This document shows positions 11,010-20,484 of a DNA stretch of 64,000 nt, in pieces; the first letter of the stretch is position 1, and each line of letters opens with the position of its first letter. The DNA is from Firmicutes bacterium HGW-Firmicutes-2 (GTDB lineage: Bacteria > Bacillota > Clostridia > Lachnospirales > Vallitaleaceae). The position numbers and the translations under genes are program-made. The notes beneath the pieces were generated by a model that ran no database searches, was not told where the DNA came from, and worked only from the letters and a program-made list of their open reading frames with translations. The stretch lies in NCBI GenBank assembly GCA_002841495.1, contig PGZV01000002.1:125488-189487 (forward strand), given 5' to 3'.

Positions 11010-11969
11010 TCATTGCAACAAGATCTCAGGAACCTTTCTATCAAATTCATGAATATCCACAATCTGATTCATCACCTGCCGAAGTCTTGTCCCATGTTTA
11101 AGACCTTTTGTGTACCATGCCACATGTTTGCGCATCTCTCTAAGTGCGATATAGGCGCCTTTATCTTCTACCATAGCGTTTTTATGACGCATCATCATTT
11201 CAATAATTATTTCAGTGTCCGGACGTTCAGGTATCTGACCGGATTTTAGATAATGGTTGATTTCTCTAAAAATCCACGGATTCCCTTGTGCACCTCTTGC
11301 CACCATCACACCATCACAACCTGTTTCATCCAACATGCGTTTAGCATCTAATGCATTAAACACATCACCATTTCCGATTACCGGAATATGAACCGCCTCT
11401 TTTACAGCCCGAATAATATCCCAGTCTGCATGACCGCTATAATATTGTTCTCTTGTTCTGCCATGCACTGTTATAGCCGCAGCACCACTTGCCTCAGCAA
11501 TCTTTGCTACTAAGACAGCATTCACATGATTTGCGTCAAAGCCTTTTCTGATTTTTACTGTCACTGGCTTGGACAATCGTTTCACCATCGCTTCAACTAT
11601 GTCGCCAATCAGCTTAGGGTTCTTCATCAACGCAGACCCTTCGCCATTATTCACTACTTTCGGCACCGGACAGCCTAGGTTAATATCAAAAAGCGCAATG
11701 CCAGAATGGTCAATCTTTTGAGCACTATCCGCCATAATTTCCGGCTCTTTACCGAAAAGTTGAATACCTAAAGTTTCTGTACCTTCACTTGTCACCAACA
11801 TCTCTTTGGTTTTCTGGTTGTCATAAGCTATGGCTTTGGCGCTGATCATCTCTGTATACACAAGACCCGCTCCTTGTTCATAGCAGAGCACTCTAAAAGG
11901 CCGATCTGAAACGCCTGCCAAAGGTGCCAAAAATATGTTGTTGGTCAAATTAAGCTGATCTATTTTCAT
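11010..11969 (-). CDS. dusB: tRNA-dihydrouridine synthase
   Basis: FMN-dependent enzyme that reduces uridines in tRNA to dihydrouridine. The 319-residue protein shows APLAGVSDRPFR at the start of the TIM barrel, the active-site loop NLGCPVPKVVNNGEGSALM with its catalytic Cys near residue 100, and the FMN phosphate site GCDGVMVARGAQGNPW. GAGG lies 8 nt before the ATG, inside the end of coaX; only 1 nt separates the two genes, so translation is probably coupled. Confidence 0.95.
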   Translation of the reverse strand: MKIDQLNLTNNIFLAPLAGVSDRPFRVLCYEQGAGLVYTEMISAKAIAYDNQKTKEMLVTSEGTETLGIQLFGKEPEIMADSAQKIDHSGIALFDINLGCPVPKVVNNGEGSALMKNPKLIGDIVEAMVKRLSKPVTVKIRKGFDANHVNAVLVAKIAEASGAAAITVHGRTREQYYSGHADWDIIRAVKEAVHIPVIGNGDVFNALDAKRMLDETGCDGVMVARGAQGNPWIFREINHYLKSGQIPERPDTEIIIEMMMRHKNAMVEDKGAYIALREMRKHVAWYTKGLKHGTRLRQVMNQIVDIHEFDRKVPEILLQ

Positions 11970-11970
11970 T

Positions 11971-12744
11971 TTATTTGCCTCTATTACGATCGTATATGTG
12001 TTTTAGACCTTTGAAGGTTAATATGCTGTCATATATGTCTATAGCCTCAGTCTCACCTTGCATAACCCTTGCAAGACCACCTGTAGCCACCACTTTCATG
12101 TTGGGTAGCTTTAGTTCTTCTTTCATTTTCTTGACGATATATTCCACTTGACCGATGTAACCGTATACCAAGCCTGCTTGCATACTGTCTATGGTATTTC
12201 TGGCTAGGATAGAACTTGGTTTCTTAATTTCTATTTCAGGTAGCTTTGCTGCCTTTTGCCATAAAGCATTGGCAGTAATCTTAATCCCCGGGGAGGTGAC
12301 TGCCACTTCAAAAACTCCTTTTTCAGAAACAAAATCATAAGTTGTAGCCGTTCCAAAGTCAATAATGAGCAGTGGTCCACCATACTCATAGAAGCCGCCA
12401 ACTGCATCCACAATACGATCTGCTCCAACTTCTCTTGGATCATCGGTATGGATGGATATGCCTGTCTTTATACCTGGACCGACAATCATCGGTTCAAGAC
12501 GGATATATTTTCTGACACCATTATTCAATGAATACATGATATTCGGCACAACTGAGGATATGATGACACCATCTATATCCGTGACTTCAATCTTCTTTGA
12601 ATTCAATAGTGTAAGAAGAAAAAGACCATATTCATCTGAGGTTCTTGGTGTTTTGGTCGTCATTCTAAAGGTGCCGATCCATTCCGTACCACTATGAACA
12701 CCTATCGTAATATTTGTGTTACCAACATCCATTGCCAATAGCAT
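11971..12744 (-). CDS. coaX: Type III pantothenate kinase
   Basis: First enzyme of coenzyme A synthesis, phosphorylating pantothenate. The 257-residue protein has the ASKHA phosphate loop [10 protein letters not shown] at the N-terminus, [11 protein letters not shown], the second phosphate motif [11 protein letters not shown], and GGLARVM near the end. The ATG at 12744 is preferred because GGAGG lies 7 nt before it; the TTG at 12750 is too close to that site. The neighbouring ECF S component is probably PanT, giving an uptake-plus-kinase pair. Confidence 0.95.
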   Translation of the reverse strand: MLLAMDVGNTNITIGVHSGTEWIGTFRMTTKTPRTSDEYGLFLLTLLNSKKIEVTDIDGVIISSVVPNIMYSLNNGVRKYIRLEPMIVGPGIKTGISIHTDDPREVGADRIVDAVGGFYEYGGPLLIIDFGTATTYDFVSEKGVFEVAVTSPGIKITANALWQKAAKLPEIEIKKPSSILARNTIDSMQAGLVYGYIGQVEYIVKKMKEELKLPNMKVVATGGLARVMQGETEAIDIYDSILTFKGLKHIYDRNRGK

Positions 12745-12807
12745 ATACAATCCTCCATTTACCCTTTATTTACGACATTTATATCTAACGTCCTTCTCTA
12801 TAATCAC

Positions 12808-12843
12808 AATCAAGAGCTTATTAAAAAAACTAAGCTCTTGATT
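12808..12843 (-). other. 13-bp perfect hairpin between panT-like gene and coaX
   Basis: Arms 12808-12820 (AATCAAGAGCTTA) and 12831-12843 flank a 10-nt loop which reads GTTTTTTTAA on the minus strand. No U-tract follows the stem, so it is not a standard terminator; it may be an attenuator, a processing site or a partial terminator between the two genes. Confidence 0.5.
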
Positions 12844-12914
12844 CATATATGTGTTTTTTAATTAGATTACATAACAATCCTTCTTCGTAGACCTTTTCAG
12901 GCTTTATTAAAAGC

Positions 12915-13511
12915 TTATGATTTATACTGTTTGAAATATACTGAGCAAATCGCCGTTACAAGGACGACTGAAACAATACCTTCCATCAAACCATTGGTTC
13001 CTGCGACACCAAGTGCCCATAAATAAGCTTTAGATGATAACCCGGCTTCAAGAAGCATGGCTTCTATTCTACTTCCATATATGAGGCTTAGGGCGCCAAG
13101 CACCAATACTGTATTGGTCATACTCCCTATAAACGCGCCTACGCCAATAGCAATGGGTGCCAGTTTTGACTTAAAGAGCTTAAGCGCAATAGCGTACCCA
13201 TAATATGCAGCTACACCAATAAACATTCTTGGTAGAATGGAAATAATCGGGTTGATGAAGAACAATGAAAAAGGTGATACCGGTCTAATAAGTGCATGGA
13301 AAAAGGATATCAATCCAAATGCCAGTCCCATAATCAAACCTGCAACAGGTCCCAAAATAATACCGGTAATGATTGTAGGAATATGTGTGATGGTTGCTTC
13401 AACTGTTCCCATAGGAATCGCTCCTAGAGGGGTAAAATCCAATATCATCGTAATGGCCAACATCAAGCCCAAAACCACCAGTTTTCTTGTGTCTTTTAGT
13501 GTCTTATTCAC
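12915..13511 (-). CDS. ECF transporter S component, probably pantothenate (PanT-like)
   Basis: A 198-residue membrane protein with about six hydrophobic segments and the typical S-component opening LVVLGLMLAITMILDF, followed by the loop MGTVEATITHIPTIITGIILGP that packs against the transporter T subunit. Substrate assignment to pantothenate is inferred from its place just upstream of coaX on the same strand. The start is a GTG at 13509-13511 with AGGAGG 7 nt upstream; an ATG at 13538 is in frame but contains that ribosome site inside its reading frame. Confidence 0.8.
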   Translation of the reverse strand: MNKTLKDTRKLVVLGLMLAITMILDFTPLGAIPMGTVEATITHIPTIITGIILGPVAGLIMGLAFGLISFFHALIRPVSPFSLFFINPIISILPRMFIGVAAYYGYAIALKLFKSKLAPIAIGVGAFIGSMTNTVLVLGALSLIYGSRIEAMLLEAGLSSKAYLWALGVAGTNGLMEGIVSVVLVTAICSVYFKQYKS

Positions 13512-13634
13512 AAAATCGCCTCCTGTTCTCGTTCCCATTAGGGATACAAGACATCATCCGTAGATGATTCGCATTTATTGTTTCATGTTCATTATAGCAG
13601 TAAAATTCATAAATGCAATCATGAATTTCTACAC

Positions 13635-13961
13635 TTATTCTAAGGATTCACCTAAATAGAAAACTTTGTAAAACATTTGAAGCCCTTCGAGAAGATCTTC
13701 ATGATCCATCATCATCTTCTTAATCTTCAAATGTGCACCAATTTCATCATATAGAATGTCTTCCTCATCACATTCGGTTCTAAAGTGCAACAGTCCAGCC
13801 TCATCATAAACCAAAGATAATAAACCACCAATTTCCATTGTAAAAGAAACCAACATAATTTGAATGTTCGTCTTGATACCTTCCGGTATAGCCTCAAATT
13901 CATTATTAAAGTAGTACTTTCTATCATAGCTGCTTGCGGCGGCCAATATAATTTCTTCCAT
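13635..13961 (-). CDS. Small conserved protein next to birA (possibly DUF6145)
   Basis: A 108-residue soluble protein beginning MEEIILAAASSYDRKYYFN, mixed alpha/beta with an acidic centre (ECDEEDILYDE). From memory it resembles the DUF6145 family of Lachnospiraceae, but I cannot confirm this. I chose the ATG at 13961, with AAAGG 7 nt upstream and 10 nt after the birA stop; the ATG at 13985 would overlap birA by 14 nt and also has a GAGG, so it remains possible. Function unknown. Confidence 0.7.
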   Translation of the reverse strand: MEEIILAAASSYDRKYYFNNEFEAIPEGIKTNIQIMLVSFTMEIGGLLSLVYDEAGLLHFRTECDEEDILYDEIGAHLKIKKMMMDHEDLLEGLQMFYKVFYLGESLE

Positions 13962-13971
13962 ATCTAGACCT

Positions 13972-14952
13972 TTACACGTAACCATTTATGCCTCTTACCG
14001 AAACGTCTCCTGCATAAATGATCTCTGTGTTACCTTCCTTATTTCTAACCATCAAACTTCCTTGATTTGTGACCTTGATACCTGTAACTTGTTTGATTTC
14101 ACCATGCTCTATAATTTTAAGTTCCTGATCTACATTCACACACATCTGATTATACTTCTCTATCATAAAACTCAAATCCATAATTTTCAAGAATTTTTCA
14201 TATAATTTCTCAAAATGGTTTAAAAAAGTACTCAATATTTCCACTCGGTTCACTTCTCTTCCAAGTTCGATCTGTAAAGAGGTCGCTATATCCTTTAAGT
14301 TTTCATCAAAAATCTTTTGATTCACATTAATGCCAATCCCCACCACGACATGCTGGATATAATCTGCTTCCGTACTCATCTCTGTTAAAATTCCGCAAAC
14401 CTTTTTTCCGGATATAACCAGGTCATTCGGCCACTTAATACCTACTTCAAGGCCGGTTTTTTCTTCAATGGCCATGGCTGCTGACAATCCTGCAATTAAA
14501 GTCAACATAGATGCAATCATCGGTGGTATATCCGGCACCAGAACCAAAGATGCCCAAATACCCTCATCTTTAACAGATGCCCATAACTTACCTCTTCTGC
14601 CTTTGCCCGCTGTCTGCTCTTTGGCTATAATCAAACCCTCATCCATAGTTTTGTTGACTTTCAAACGTTTGGCTTCAGAATTCGTCGAATCAAGGGATTC
14701 ATAAACCTTAATTGTGGTAAATCTTGATTCCTTTTCTAAATGGAGTAAAATGGCCGATTCAACCAAATCAGCTGTTTCCATTATGAGACGGTAACCTCGA
14801 TTTGGTATGGCTTCAATCTCGTAACCTTCATCTTTTAATTTATGGATGGCTTTCCAAATGGCGGTTCGAGAAACGCCTAGTGTTTCGCTAAGCGATTCAC
14901 CGGATACATATTCTTTTCTGGTCATCAAGGTATTTAATATTTGATTTTTCAT
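13972..14952 (-). CDS. birA: Biotin-protein ligase / biotin operon repressor
   Basis: Bifunctional protein of 326 residues that attaches biotin to carboxylase subunits and represses biotin genes. The N-terminal winged helix (residues 1-60; SGESLSETLGVSRTAIWKAIHKLKDEG shortened here) is present, so it should bind DNA. The ligase core has the biotin-binding loop GKGRRGKLWAS, the GIKWPNDLV motif and VVGIGINVN. The C-terminal SH3-like domain is complete. GAGGT lies 5 nt before the ATG. A terminator (14994-15024) separates it from the upstream amidase gene. Confidence 0.95.
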   Translation of the reverse strand: MKNQILNTLMTRKEYVSGESLSETLGVSRTAIWKAIHKLKDEGYEIEAIPNRGYRLIMETADLVESAILLHLEKESRFTTIKVYESLDSTNSEAKRLKVNKTMDEGLIIAKEQTAGKGRRGKLWASVKDEGIWASLVLVPDIPPMIASMLTLIAGLSAAMAIEEKTGLEVGIKWPNDLVISGKKVCGILTEMSTEADYIQHVVVGIGINVNQKIFDENLKDIATSLQIELGREVNRVEILSTFLNHFEKLYEKFLKIMDLSFMIEKYNQMCVNVDQELKIIEHGEIKQVTGIKVTNQGSLMVRNKEGNTEIIYAGDVSVRGINGYV

Positions 14953-14991
14953 TTTCTACCTCTTAGGTCTTCATTGTTTCTAACTGGGGTT

Positions 14992-15024
14992 AAAAAACAA
15001 GAGGCTGAATCAGCCTCTTGTTTT
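14992..15024 (-). terminator. Intrinsic terminator of the amidase gene
   Basis: Perfect 15-bp inverted repeat (arms 14994-15008 and 15010-15024, core CAAGAGGCTGA) followed on the minus strand by a run of U residues (14992-14997 complement). A smaller 9-bp hairpin (15046-15054 with 15058-15066) lies between it and the stop codon at 15075. Confidence 0.9.
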
Positions 15025-15074
15025 CTATATTAAGATCGTAGTACTACTTTTCTAATATAGAAAAGTCATTTCAT

Positions 15075-17324
15075 CTATCGCTTCGTTGGGTATGTATCAA
15101 AGGTTTCAAGTATCGATTGATAAAGTGCTGCTGCTGTTGTTTTTAAGAAAGCTTCATCCTTAAGCTTAGCCGCGTCATTTGCATTGGTTAAAAATCCAAC
15201 CTCAACCAGAATTGCTGGCATAATCGTGTTCTTAAGTAGGAATAAGTTTTCTCTTTGTTTAAGACCTCTGTCCCTCATACCTGTATAGGCAACAATATTC
15301 TTCTGGAATATCTGAGCCAGCCTAGGAGAAGTCAGCCTATCTTGTGCAGTTGATGGGAAATACAAAGTTTCTGTACCATTCTCAGTGGCATTGAAAGCAT
15401 TATTATGAATACTAATAAAGAAATCTGCCCCTATTTCATTGGCAATATCACAACGTTCTTGCAAAGATGGAAATGTATCTGTTAGCCTTGTATAGTAGAC
15501 TTTTATATTGGCGTTTGCATCCAAGTGGGTTTTAAGGTACAAAAGCATCTTTAGATTAACATCTTTCTCTTGTAACCCATTAGCTACTGCACCTGGATCA
15601 CGTCCACCATGTCCAGCATCAATAACGACAATCTTATCAAATAATTCTCTAGGCCTATATGCCTTAATTTCAATTTTGTCGCCAACTTCTTCGACTCTAT
15701 ATTCATATATAAAATTCGACTTAATGGTTATTTGAGTCTGATTGTTACTGTTTTGTTTGATATCAATGGTTTCTATTTTACCGTCATTGACTTTGACTGA
15801 ACCTTTTCCAAATACATTGCCATAATTGCCTGCTAATGTAATGTGGAACGTTTTGTTTCTGTAGTCATTCTCATAGATGATACCACTCATCTCTATGGGT
15901 ACATCCACATGCTCTAAAGCAATTACCGGTTTTGTTTCATTTATATATTCAATATTCTCATAGGTCGGTTCTCTAAACTGAATCATCGTTACATCACCGG
16001 ATGATTTTATCACTTCGTAGTCGGCTTGACCATCCGTTTCTACGACGATGCGTGTTTTTGTTGCCTCAAACTGAGCTGTTCTTATTTTTTCTACATACTG
16101 ACCGGATGCTTTGCTTTCTTTTGTTCCAAGTAAAGAGGCTGTATTGGCAAAGTCAATGACCACTCGGTCCGGACTTGATAGACGAAAAATATTCATATCC
16201 GGAGCCGCTACACCTTTAACCTGAATGAAATCACCTTGATTGTTCTGTCCAAGTAATATATCGTGAATGATGTTGTCCGAAGTTGCTACAATTATTTCTG
16301 ATCGATTTTTATTAAATGATACATCTAGCTTAATGGCATCATTTTTTAAGTCAAATACAATACGTGTTGCATTTGGATTGGTACTGTATTGGCTTGATCT
16401 AATACTTGTCAGTATGGGGTTTGTATCATATTTTTTCTCACTTGCCAAACCAGAAACAGATCTGGATATATCCATGACCAACTTCTTATCCCATAAGGTA
16501 TACTTTACATCCGATATGGCAGAAGCTGCTTTAATCACAAATCTATTCTGAGTACCGGATGTGTCATAGGTAATATCTGTAATCTTTGTCTCAGGATGGA
16601 CTTCTGACGTAAGGGCTATAGAATTCTTGTTCGATGAAATGCCTTGCATCTGTTCTTCTGTTGCTGACCAATGAACAGGTGTATTTTTCAGTTCTGTCGG
16701 CAAGGTTTTATTTGCACCCTCACCGGATATCCCTTCCAACTTGTCTCCGGTAATATCATTAGTTTCCGGCACTGGTACTATGACTTCCGGTATAACCGGT
16801 ACGTCAACGACCAAATCATCGTTGGTCAACATAGCTGTATAACTGCCGTTGTCCCACGCCACATCAAACCCTAAAACTTCTGAAACGAATCTAAGGGGAA
16901 TCATAGTCTTTGGATGATCCTTATTAAGATCTCGAATCAACTTAGCCGGAACATCCAGTTCATGGGCTTTTCCATTGACAAACGCTGTCTTATTATTAAT
17001 GGCTAGTACGATGAATTGATCCCTGTAAGTTATGTATACTTCTTCCGTCTTACTATTCCACTCCACCTTGGCACCAAATGCATCAGATTCAAAAATCTCT
17101 CTAACCGGCACCAACGTCCTGTTGCCTATAATAACTGCCGGCATATCGCCTGTCTTGATTTCTTTTTCATTAATGACAACCGTAACTAACCTGTTATCAT
17201 ATTTGTATACCGCTCGGTCGTATTCAAGGTACAGTTCATTGGCTTGATTGCCAGCATAAACGGTGATTTCAAATAGATTTATAAAAAGTGCAACAAGCAC
17301 CAATAGACTTAAGATTCGCTTCAT
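15075..17324 (-). CDS. Secreted N-acetylmuramoyl-L-alanine amidase with CuAO-like and AMIN domains
   Basis: A 749-residue exported wall hydrolase. Domains in order: signal peptide (1-25, ending VYAG), copper-amine-oxidase-like N-domain (35-165; GNRTLVPVREIFE, TMIPLRFVSEVLG), a Pro/Val linker, two AMIN-like beta domains (about 245-355 and 360-455) for wall targeting, and a C-terminal zinc Amidase_3 domain (565-745) with VVIDAGHGGRDPGA (His), ISIHNNAFN (His) and the catalytic VEVGFLTN (Glu). It cleaves the amide bond between MurNAc and the stem peptide. AAGGAG lies 8 nt before the ATG. Its promoter region carries repeated TAACCRTAAT elements. Confidence 0.93.
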   Translation of the reverse strand: MKRILSLLVLVALFINLFEITVYAGNQANELYLEYDRAVYKYDNRLVTVVINEKEIKTGDMPAVIIGNRTLVPVREIFESDAFGAKVEWNSKTEEVYITYRDQFIVLAINNKTAFVNGKAHELDVPAKLIRDLNKDHPKTMIPLRFVSEVLGFDVAWDNGSYTAMLTNDDLVVDVPVIPEVIVPVPETNDITGDKLEGISGEGANKTLPTELKNTPVHWSATEEQMQGISSNKNSIALTSEVHPETKITDITYDTSGTQNRFVIKAASAISDVKYTLWDKKLVMDISRSVSGLASEKKYDTNPILTSIRSSQYSTNPNATRIVFDLKNDAIKLDVSFNKNRSEIIVATSDNIIHDILLGQNNQGDFIQVKGVAAPDMNIFRLSSPDRVVIDFANTASLLGTKESKASGQYVEKIRTAQFEATKTRIVVETDGQADYEVIKSSGDVTMIQFREPTYENIEYINETKPVIALEHVDVPIEMSGIIYENDYRNKTFHITLAGNYGNVFGKGSVKVNDGKIETIDIKQNSNNQTQITIKSNFIYEYRVEEVGDKIEIKAYRPRELFDKIVVIDAGHGGRDPGAVANGLQEKDVNLKMLLYLKTHLDANANIKVYYTRLTDTFPSLQERCDIANEIGADFFISIHNNAFNATENGTETLYFPSTAQDRLTSPRLAQIFQKNIVAYTGMRDRGLKQRENLFLLKNTIMPAILVEVGFLTNANDAAKLKDEAFLKTTAAALYQSILETFDTYPTKR

Positions 17325-17353
17325 CGTATACTCTCCTTTGAGGTGGCATCCGG

Positions 17354-17547
17354 ATTAAACCGTATAATTACGGTTAAATGTCAAAACCAATTTTCTCTAC
17401 TTCCTATTTGCATATATGTGAAGTATATCACGCGTTTTGATACGCTAACCGATTATGGTTAAAATGTCAATACTAAGCTTCACTAAATTATAACAAAGTT
17501 AATGGGATTAATAAAGTCTTCTGGCATCATTTTAATCTAACCGTAAT
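17354..17547 (-). promoter_or_regulatory. Amidase promoter region with repeated TAACCRTAAT dyads
   Basis: Two TTGACA boxes on the minus strand (17379-17384 and 17465-17470) are each followed by a dyad containing TAACCRTAAT: AACCGTA-TAAT-TACGGTT at 17358-17375 and TAACC-GATTAT-GGTTA at 17446-17461. A third copy, TAACCGTAAT, lies on the plus strand at 17538-17547. For the proximal box the best -10 is TTTAAT (17354-17359) with a long 19-nt spacer containing most of the dyad. This suggests a regulator binding between -35 and -10. No regulator gene is adjacent. Confidence 0.55.
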
Positions 17548-17577
17548 ACTTGTTCAAAAAATATACACACCATCGTC

Positions 17578-18111
17578 TTAACTGTTATGATCCAACACAA
17601 TCCTTGCTAAATAAGGCTTTGTTGCTTTTGCAACATAGCCGATAAAGATACCTGCTACAATCGCAGCAACAACAAGAATGGGAAAGTAAGTCATGGCAAC
17701 ATATGCACTTCCCGTTATGATGGATACGATGATAATCTGTCCAATATTATGACATATGGCTCCGACGACACTGATTCCTACAATACTGACTTTATCTTTG
17801 GGGAAGCTGGACATGACTAGCATACCGGTTGCACTTAACAGACCACCAGCCATGCTGTACCATAGGCTCATCATACTACCAATAAATATGGATGCCAATA
17901 TCACCCTTAGTACAACCAGAAAATATACATCTTTAGGCCGGTATAAGTTAATGGCCAGCAGTGTAACAACATTGGCTAAGCCTAGTTTAATTCCTGGAAC
18001 GGCAAAGCTTAACGGAATAAATCTTTCAAAATAACTCAGCACCAGTGCAATAGCAATTAATAATCCCAAAATAATCATGCGTCTTAGATATAGTCTATTG
18101 TGAGACTGCAT
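17578..18111 (-). CDS. Gx transporter family membrane protein
   Basis: A 177-residue protein with five to six hydrophobic segments and the family phrase FAVPGIKLGLANVVTLLAI. The family is also called heptaprenyl diphosphate synthase component I and resembles ECF S components. In other Clostridia it stands with a NusG domain II protein, as here, often with FMN-binding and ApbE genes; those are absent here. The ATG at 18111 has GGAGGTG 7 nt upstream and overlaps the end of the NusG-II gene by 17 nt. Substrate unknown. Confidence 0.85.
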   Translation of the reverse strand: MQSHNRLYLRRMIILGLLIAIALVLSYFERFIPLSFAVPGIKLGLANVVTLLAINLYRPKDVYFLVVLRVILASIFIGSMMSLWYSMAGGLLSATGMLVMSSFPKDKVSIVGISVVGAICHNIGQIIIVSIITGSAYVAMTYFPILVVAAIVAGIFIGYVAKATKPYLARIVLDHNS

Positions 18112-18469
18112 CAAATTCCACCTCCCCTACACCTTCCACCAGCACATGAAAACGATGTGGCAAGCATACAATGTTCTGATTCGGTCTGAAAATCTCACTA
18201 CTATTGACGCATATTTGATCCGGGCACGTTGCTTCAATCATTCTTGCCTTATTATCATAAATCTCAAGTACATTCGTCCCTTTATCTGTTTCATAAGTAA
18301 ATATACCTTCTTCATCTATGGGTAGGACCTCTAGTCGTTCACCATCTACATAGACGCCTACATTTAATTCATCCGTTTCTATATTTTGTTGACCAATCAC
18401 CATAATTAAATAAACCAAAAGTGCAATTAATAAACCTGCACCAATGATTATCAAGTCATTCTTTTTCAT
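18095..18469 (-). CDS. NusG domain II-containing exported protein
   Basis: A 124-residue protein: one N-terminal membrane anchor (residues 5-28) followed by a NusG domain II beta fold with the motif ATCPDQICVNS and NIVCLPHRFHVLVEG. Two Cys in CPDQIC and one in VCLPHR are characteristic of this family. Its start lies inside the end of the hydrolase gene (14-nt overlap), with AAAGGAAG 6 nt before the ATG, and it overlaps the next gene, so the three are translated as a coupled set. Function unknown; it is not the transcription factor NusG. Confidence 0.88.
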   Translation of the reverse strand: MKKNDLIIIGAGLLIALLVYLIMVIGQQNIETDELNVGVYVDGERLEVLPIDEEGIFTYETDKGTNVLEIYDNKARMIEATCPDQICVNSSEIFRPNQNIVCLPHRFHVLVEGVGEVEFDAVSQ

Positions 18470-19400
18470 TGTTTTCTTCCTTTACTGTAACCAAAGCCAG
18501 ATTCAACCAATCCGCAATCTTCTTATAGGTCGTATCTCGATTTTTTTCATTGAGTATTTCATGTCGCATGCCCGGCATCAATATTAGATCGTGGTCAATA
18601 CCCAAGTTCCTATAGGTTGTACTGAGCTTTTTGACACCTTCACCCATATTACCTGCCGAATCTTCTTCTCCTGAAATAAACAAGGTTTTGATTTTTGGGA
18701 AACCATGCATGAGCATAGCATTATTGGCTTCTAATATACCTCTTGATAAAGTTTCATAAAAACTTGGGGTATAATTATAACCACACAAAGGGTCTTCACT
18801 GTATAACTTAATTGTGTCAGGATCCGAACATATCCAATCAAAAGGCGTCTTCGGATTTTTGACGGTTTTATTGTGCACACCAACCGCCAAATAATTAAGC
18901 AAATGATTGGGTTGATTCGGTTTTATGTATGCAAAAAAACGGCTAAGTAAAATACCGAGCTTGCCTAATAGCTTGGAAGAAATGGGTGACCCCATAATAA
19001 TGACTCCCCTAAGTTGTGTTTGATGAGACTGAAGATAACTCCTAAGAATAAGAGAACCCATACTGTGTCCTAACATGAACATGGGTTTATCAGAATAAAT
19101 CTTATTGAAGGCTCTTTGAACAGTACCAACGTCCTCAATTATAGCATCCCATGAATCTGTTCTATCAAAAAAACCCGCCTCATGATGACCGATACTGTAT
19201 CCATGTTGGCGATGATCATGGGCCCAAACCACAAAGCCTTGATTACAAAGATATTTTGCAAAATGATCGTACCTTAGACAATGTTCGGCCATACCATGTA
19301 AAATATGTAAACACCCCTTCACATTACCTTCAGGCGTCCATTTTCTTACTAATATAGGGCTCTTTTCATACCCTTCCATGACGAATGTTTCATAATCCAA
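18456..19400 (-). CDS. Alpha/beta hydrolase, monoacylglycerol-lipase-like (serine aminopeptidase S33 type)
   Basis: A 314-residue cytoplasmic hydrolase with the oxyanion motif LHGMAEHCLRY, the nucleophile elbow GHSMGS (about residue 110), an Asp in ISGEEDSAGN and a catalytic His in MPGMRHEILNE. This order fits lysophospholipase/monoglyceride lipases. The start is a TTG at 19398-19400: GGGAGGTG stands 5 nt upstream and no ATG lies nearby in frame, the next being residue 8. It follows the DHH phosphoesterase gene by 12 nt. Confidence 0.9.
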   Translation of the reverse strand: MDYETFVMEGYEKSPILVRKWTPEGNVKGCLHILHGMAEHCLRYDHFAKYLCNQGFVVWAHDHRQHGYSIGHHEAGFFDRTDSWDAIIEDVGTVQRAFNKIYSDKPMFMLGHSMGSLILRSYLQSHQTQLRGVIIMGSPISSKLLGKLGILLSRFFAYIKPNQPNHLLNYLAVGVHNKTVKNPKTPFDWICSDPDTIKLYSEDPLCGYNYTPSFYETLSRGILEANNAMLMHGFPKIKTLFISGEEDSAGNMGEGVKKLSTTYRNLGIDHDLILMPGMRHEILNEKNRDTTYKKIADWLNLALVTVKEENNEKE

Positions 19401-19412
19401 CGCTACACCTCC

Positions 19413-20399
19413 CTACAAACTATCTTCCTTCTCAAGGTAAGACAAAACTCTATATCTAACATAGGTATTGAGTTCTTTATTCTCTAAAAATTGCATTTCA
19501 CTCTTCCGAATAAATCCCCCTGCCATTTCATCATGGCCACCACCAACACCTTGATTATTGAGGATATATCGGACCAAGCTATTGGCTTTAACACTCCTTA
19601 GACCGCTACGAATTGAAAACTTAATGCCGTCTTCTCTTTTAGCGTAAGACACCACGATTGCGACACCTTCAATGGTATAAACCATGTCACTGATGGTTCC
19701 CAGTAATGAATCATTACAGTCTTCAATATGTATGAATCCAATATTACCATAGATTTCAATATTTTGTAAGGCTTTGGCATAGGCATATATATCCGCTTTT
19801 CCGATTTCATTCATGCGCAAATTTTTGATCATGGTAAAATCAGCATACTTATAGAGCCAATAAAACATTTCCGCATCCGCGTCATTGTTATACCGAGTCA
19901 GGTTATCCGTATCTGTCATAATCCCATACACGAGTGCTGTTGCTGCTTCAAGCGAGGGCTCAACATCCATCTCCTGATAATATCCGGCGACCATTGATGA
20001 ACATGCGCCCATTTCAGTGCGTATGTCTTCATATTCATACTTTGTTTTAGTCGTTTTATCATGATGATCGATTACCCCAACCCGCTTGACTTGTAAATCC
20101 GTCAAATTGGAGTTGCCTCTTTGTGCATCTATGAATATAATGAAATCATCTTTTTCAATGGAAAAGCCTTCATCGATACATTCAAGCTTGATATTAAACA
20201 TATCCACCATACGCTTTGAATTCGCTTTTTCAATTCTATCTCCATATATGATTTTGCTGGGAATACCAAATCGATCAAGGAGCATACTTAAAGCGAAGCT
20301 ACTGGCAATAGCATCGGGATCCGGAATATTATGAGGTTGTATGTATACCTTACTCTGCTTCTTAAGTACGTTTAATAATATCTGAAATCGCTTGGTCAT
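19413..20399 (-). CDS. DHH/DHHA1 phosphoesterase (nanoRNase / pAp phosphatase-like)
   Basis: A 328-residue metal-dependent phosphoesterase. Motifs of the DHH domain are visible: DPDAIASS, FIDAQRGNSN, the DHH in GVIDHHDKTT, and the DHHA1 glycine motif GVGGGHDEMAGG near residue 300. Related proteins degrade 2-5 nt RNAs, pAp or c-di-AMP-derived pApA; which applies here is unknown. The start was set at 20399, where GGGAG lies 5 nt upstream; the longer frame from 20456 has no ribosome site. Confidence 0.88.
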   Translation of the reverse strand: MTKRFQILLNVLKKQSKVYIQPHNIPDPDAIASSFALSMLLDRFGIPSKIIYGDRIEKANSKRMVDMFNIKLECIDEGFSIEKDDFIIFIDAQRGNSNLTDLQVKRVGVIDHHDKTTKTKYEYEDIRTEMGACSSMVAGYYQEMDVEPSLEAATALVYGIMTDTDNLTRYNNDADAEMFYWLYKYADFTMIKNLRMNEIGKADIYAYAKALQNIEIYGNIGFIHIEDCNDSLLGTISDMVYTIEGVAIVVSYAKREDGIKFSIRSGLRSVKANSLVRYILNNQGVGGGHDEMAGGFIRKSEMQFLENKELNTYVRYRVLSYLEKEDSL

Positions 20400-20484
20400 A
20401 AAAACTCCCTTAATATTCCGTAATATATTCATAACTTGGATGTTTGTAACGTTCAACTTTAATGCTTAGGTACCTTAAGCTTGT

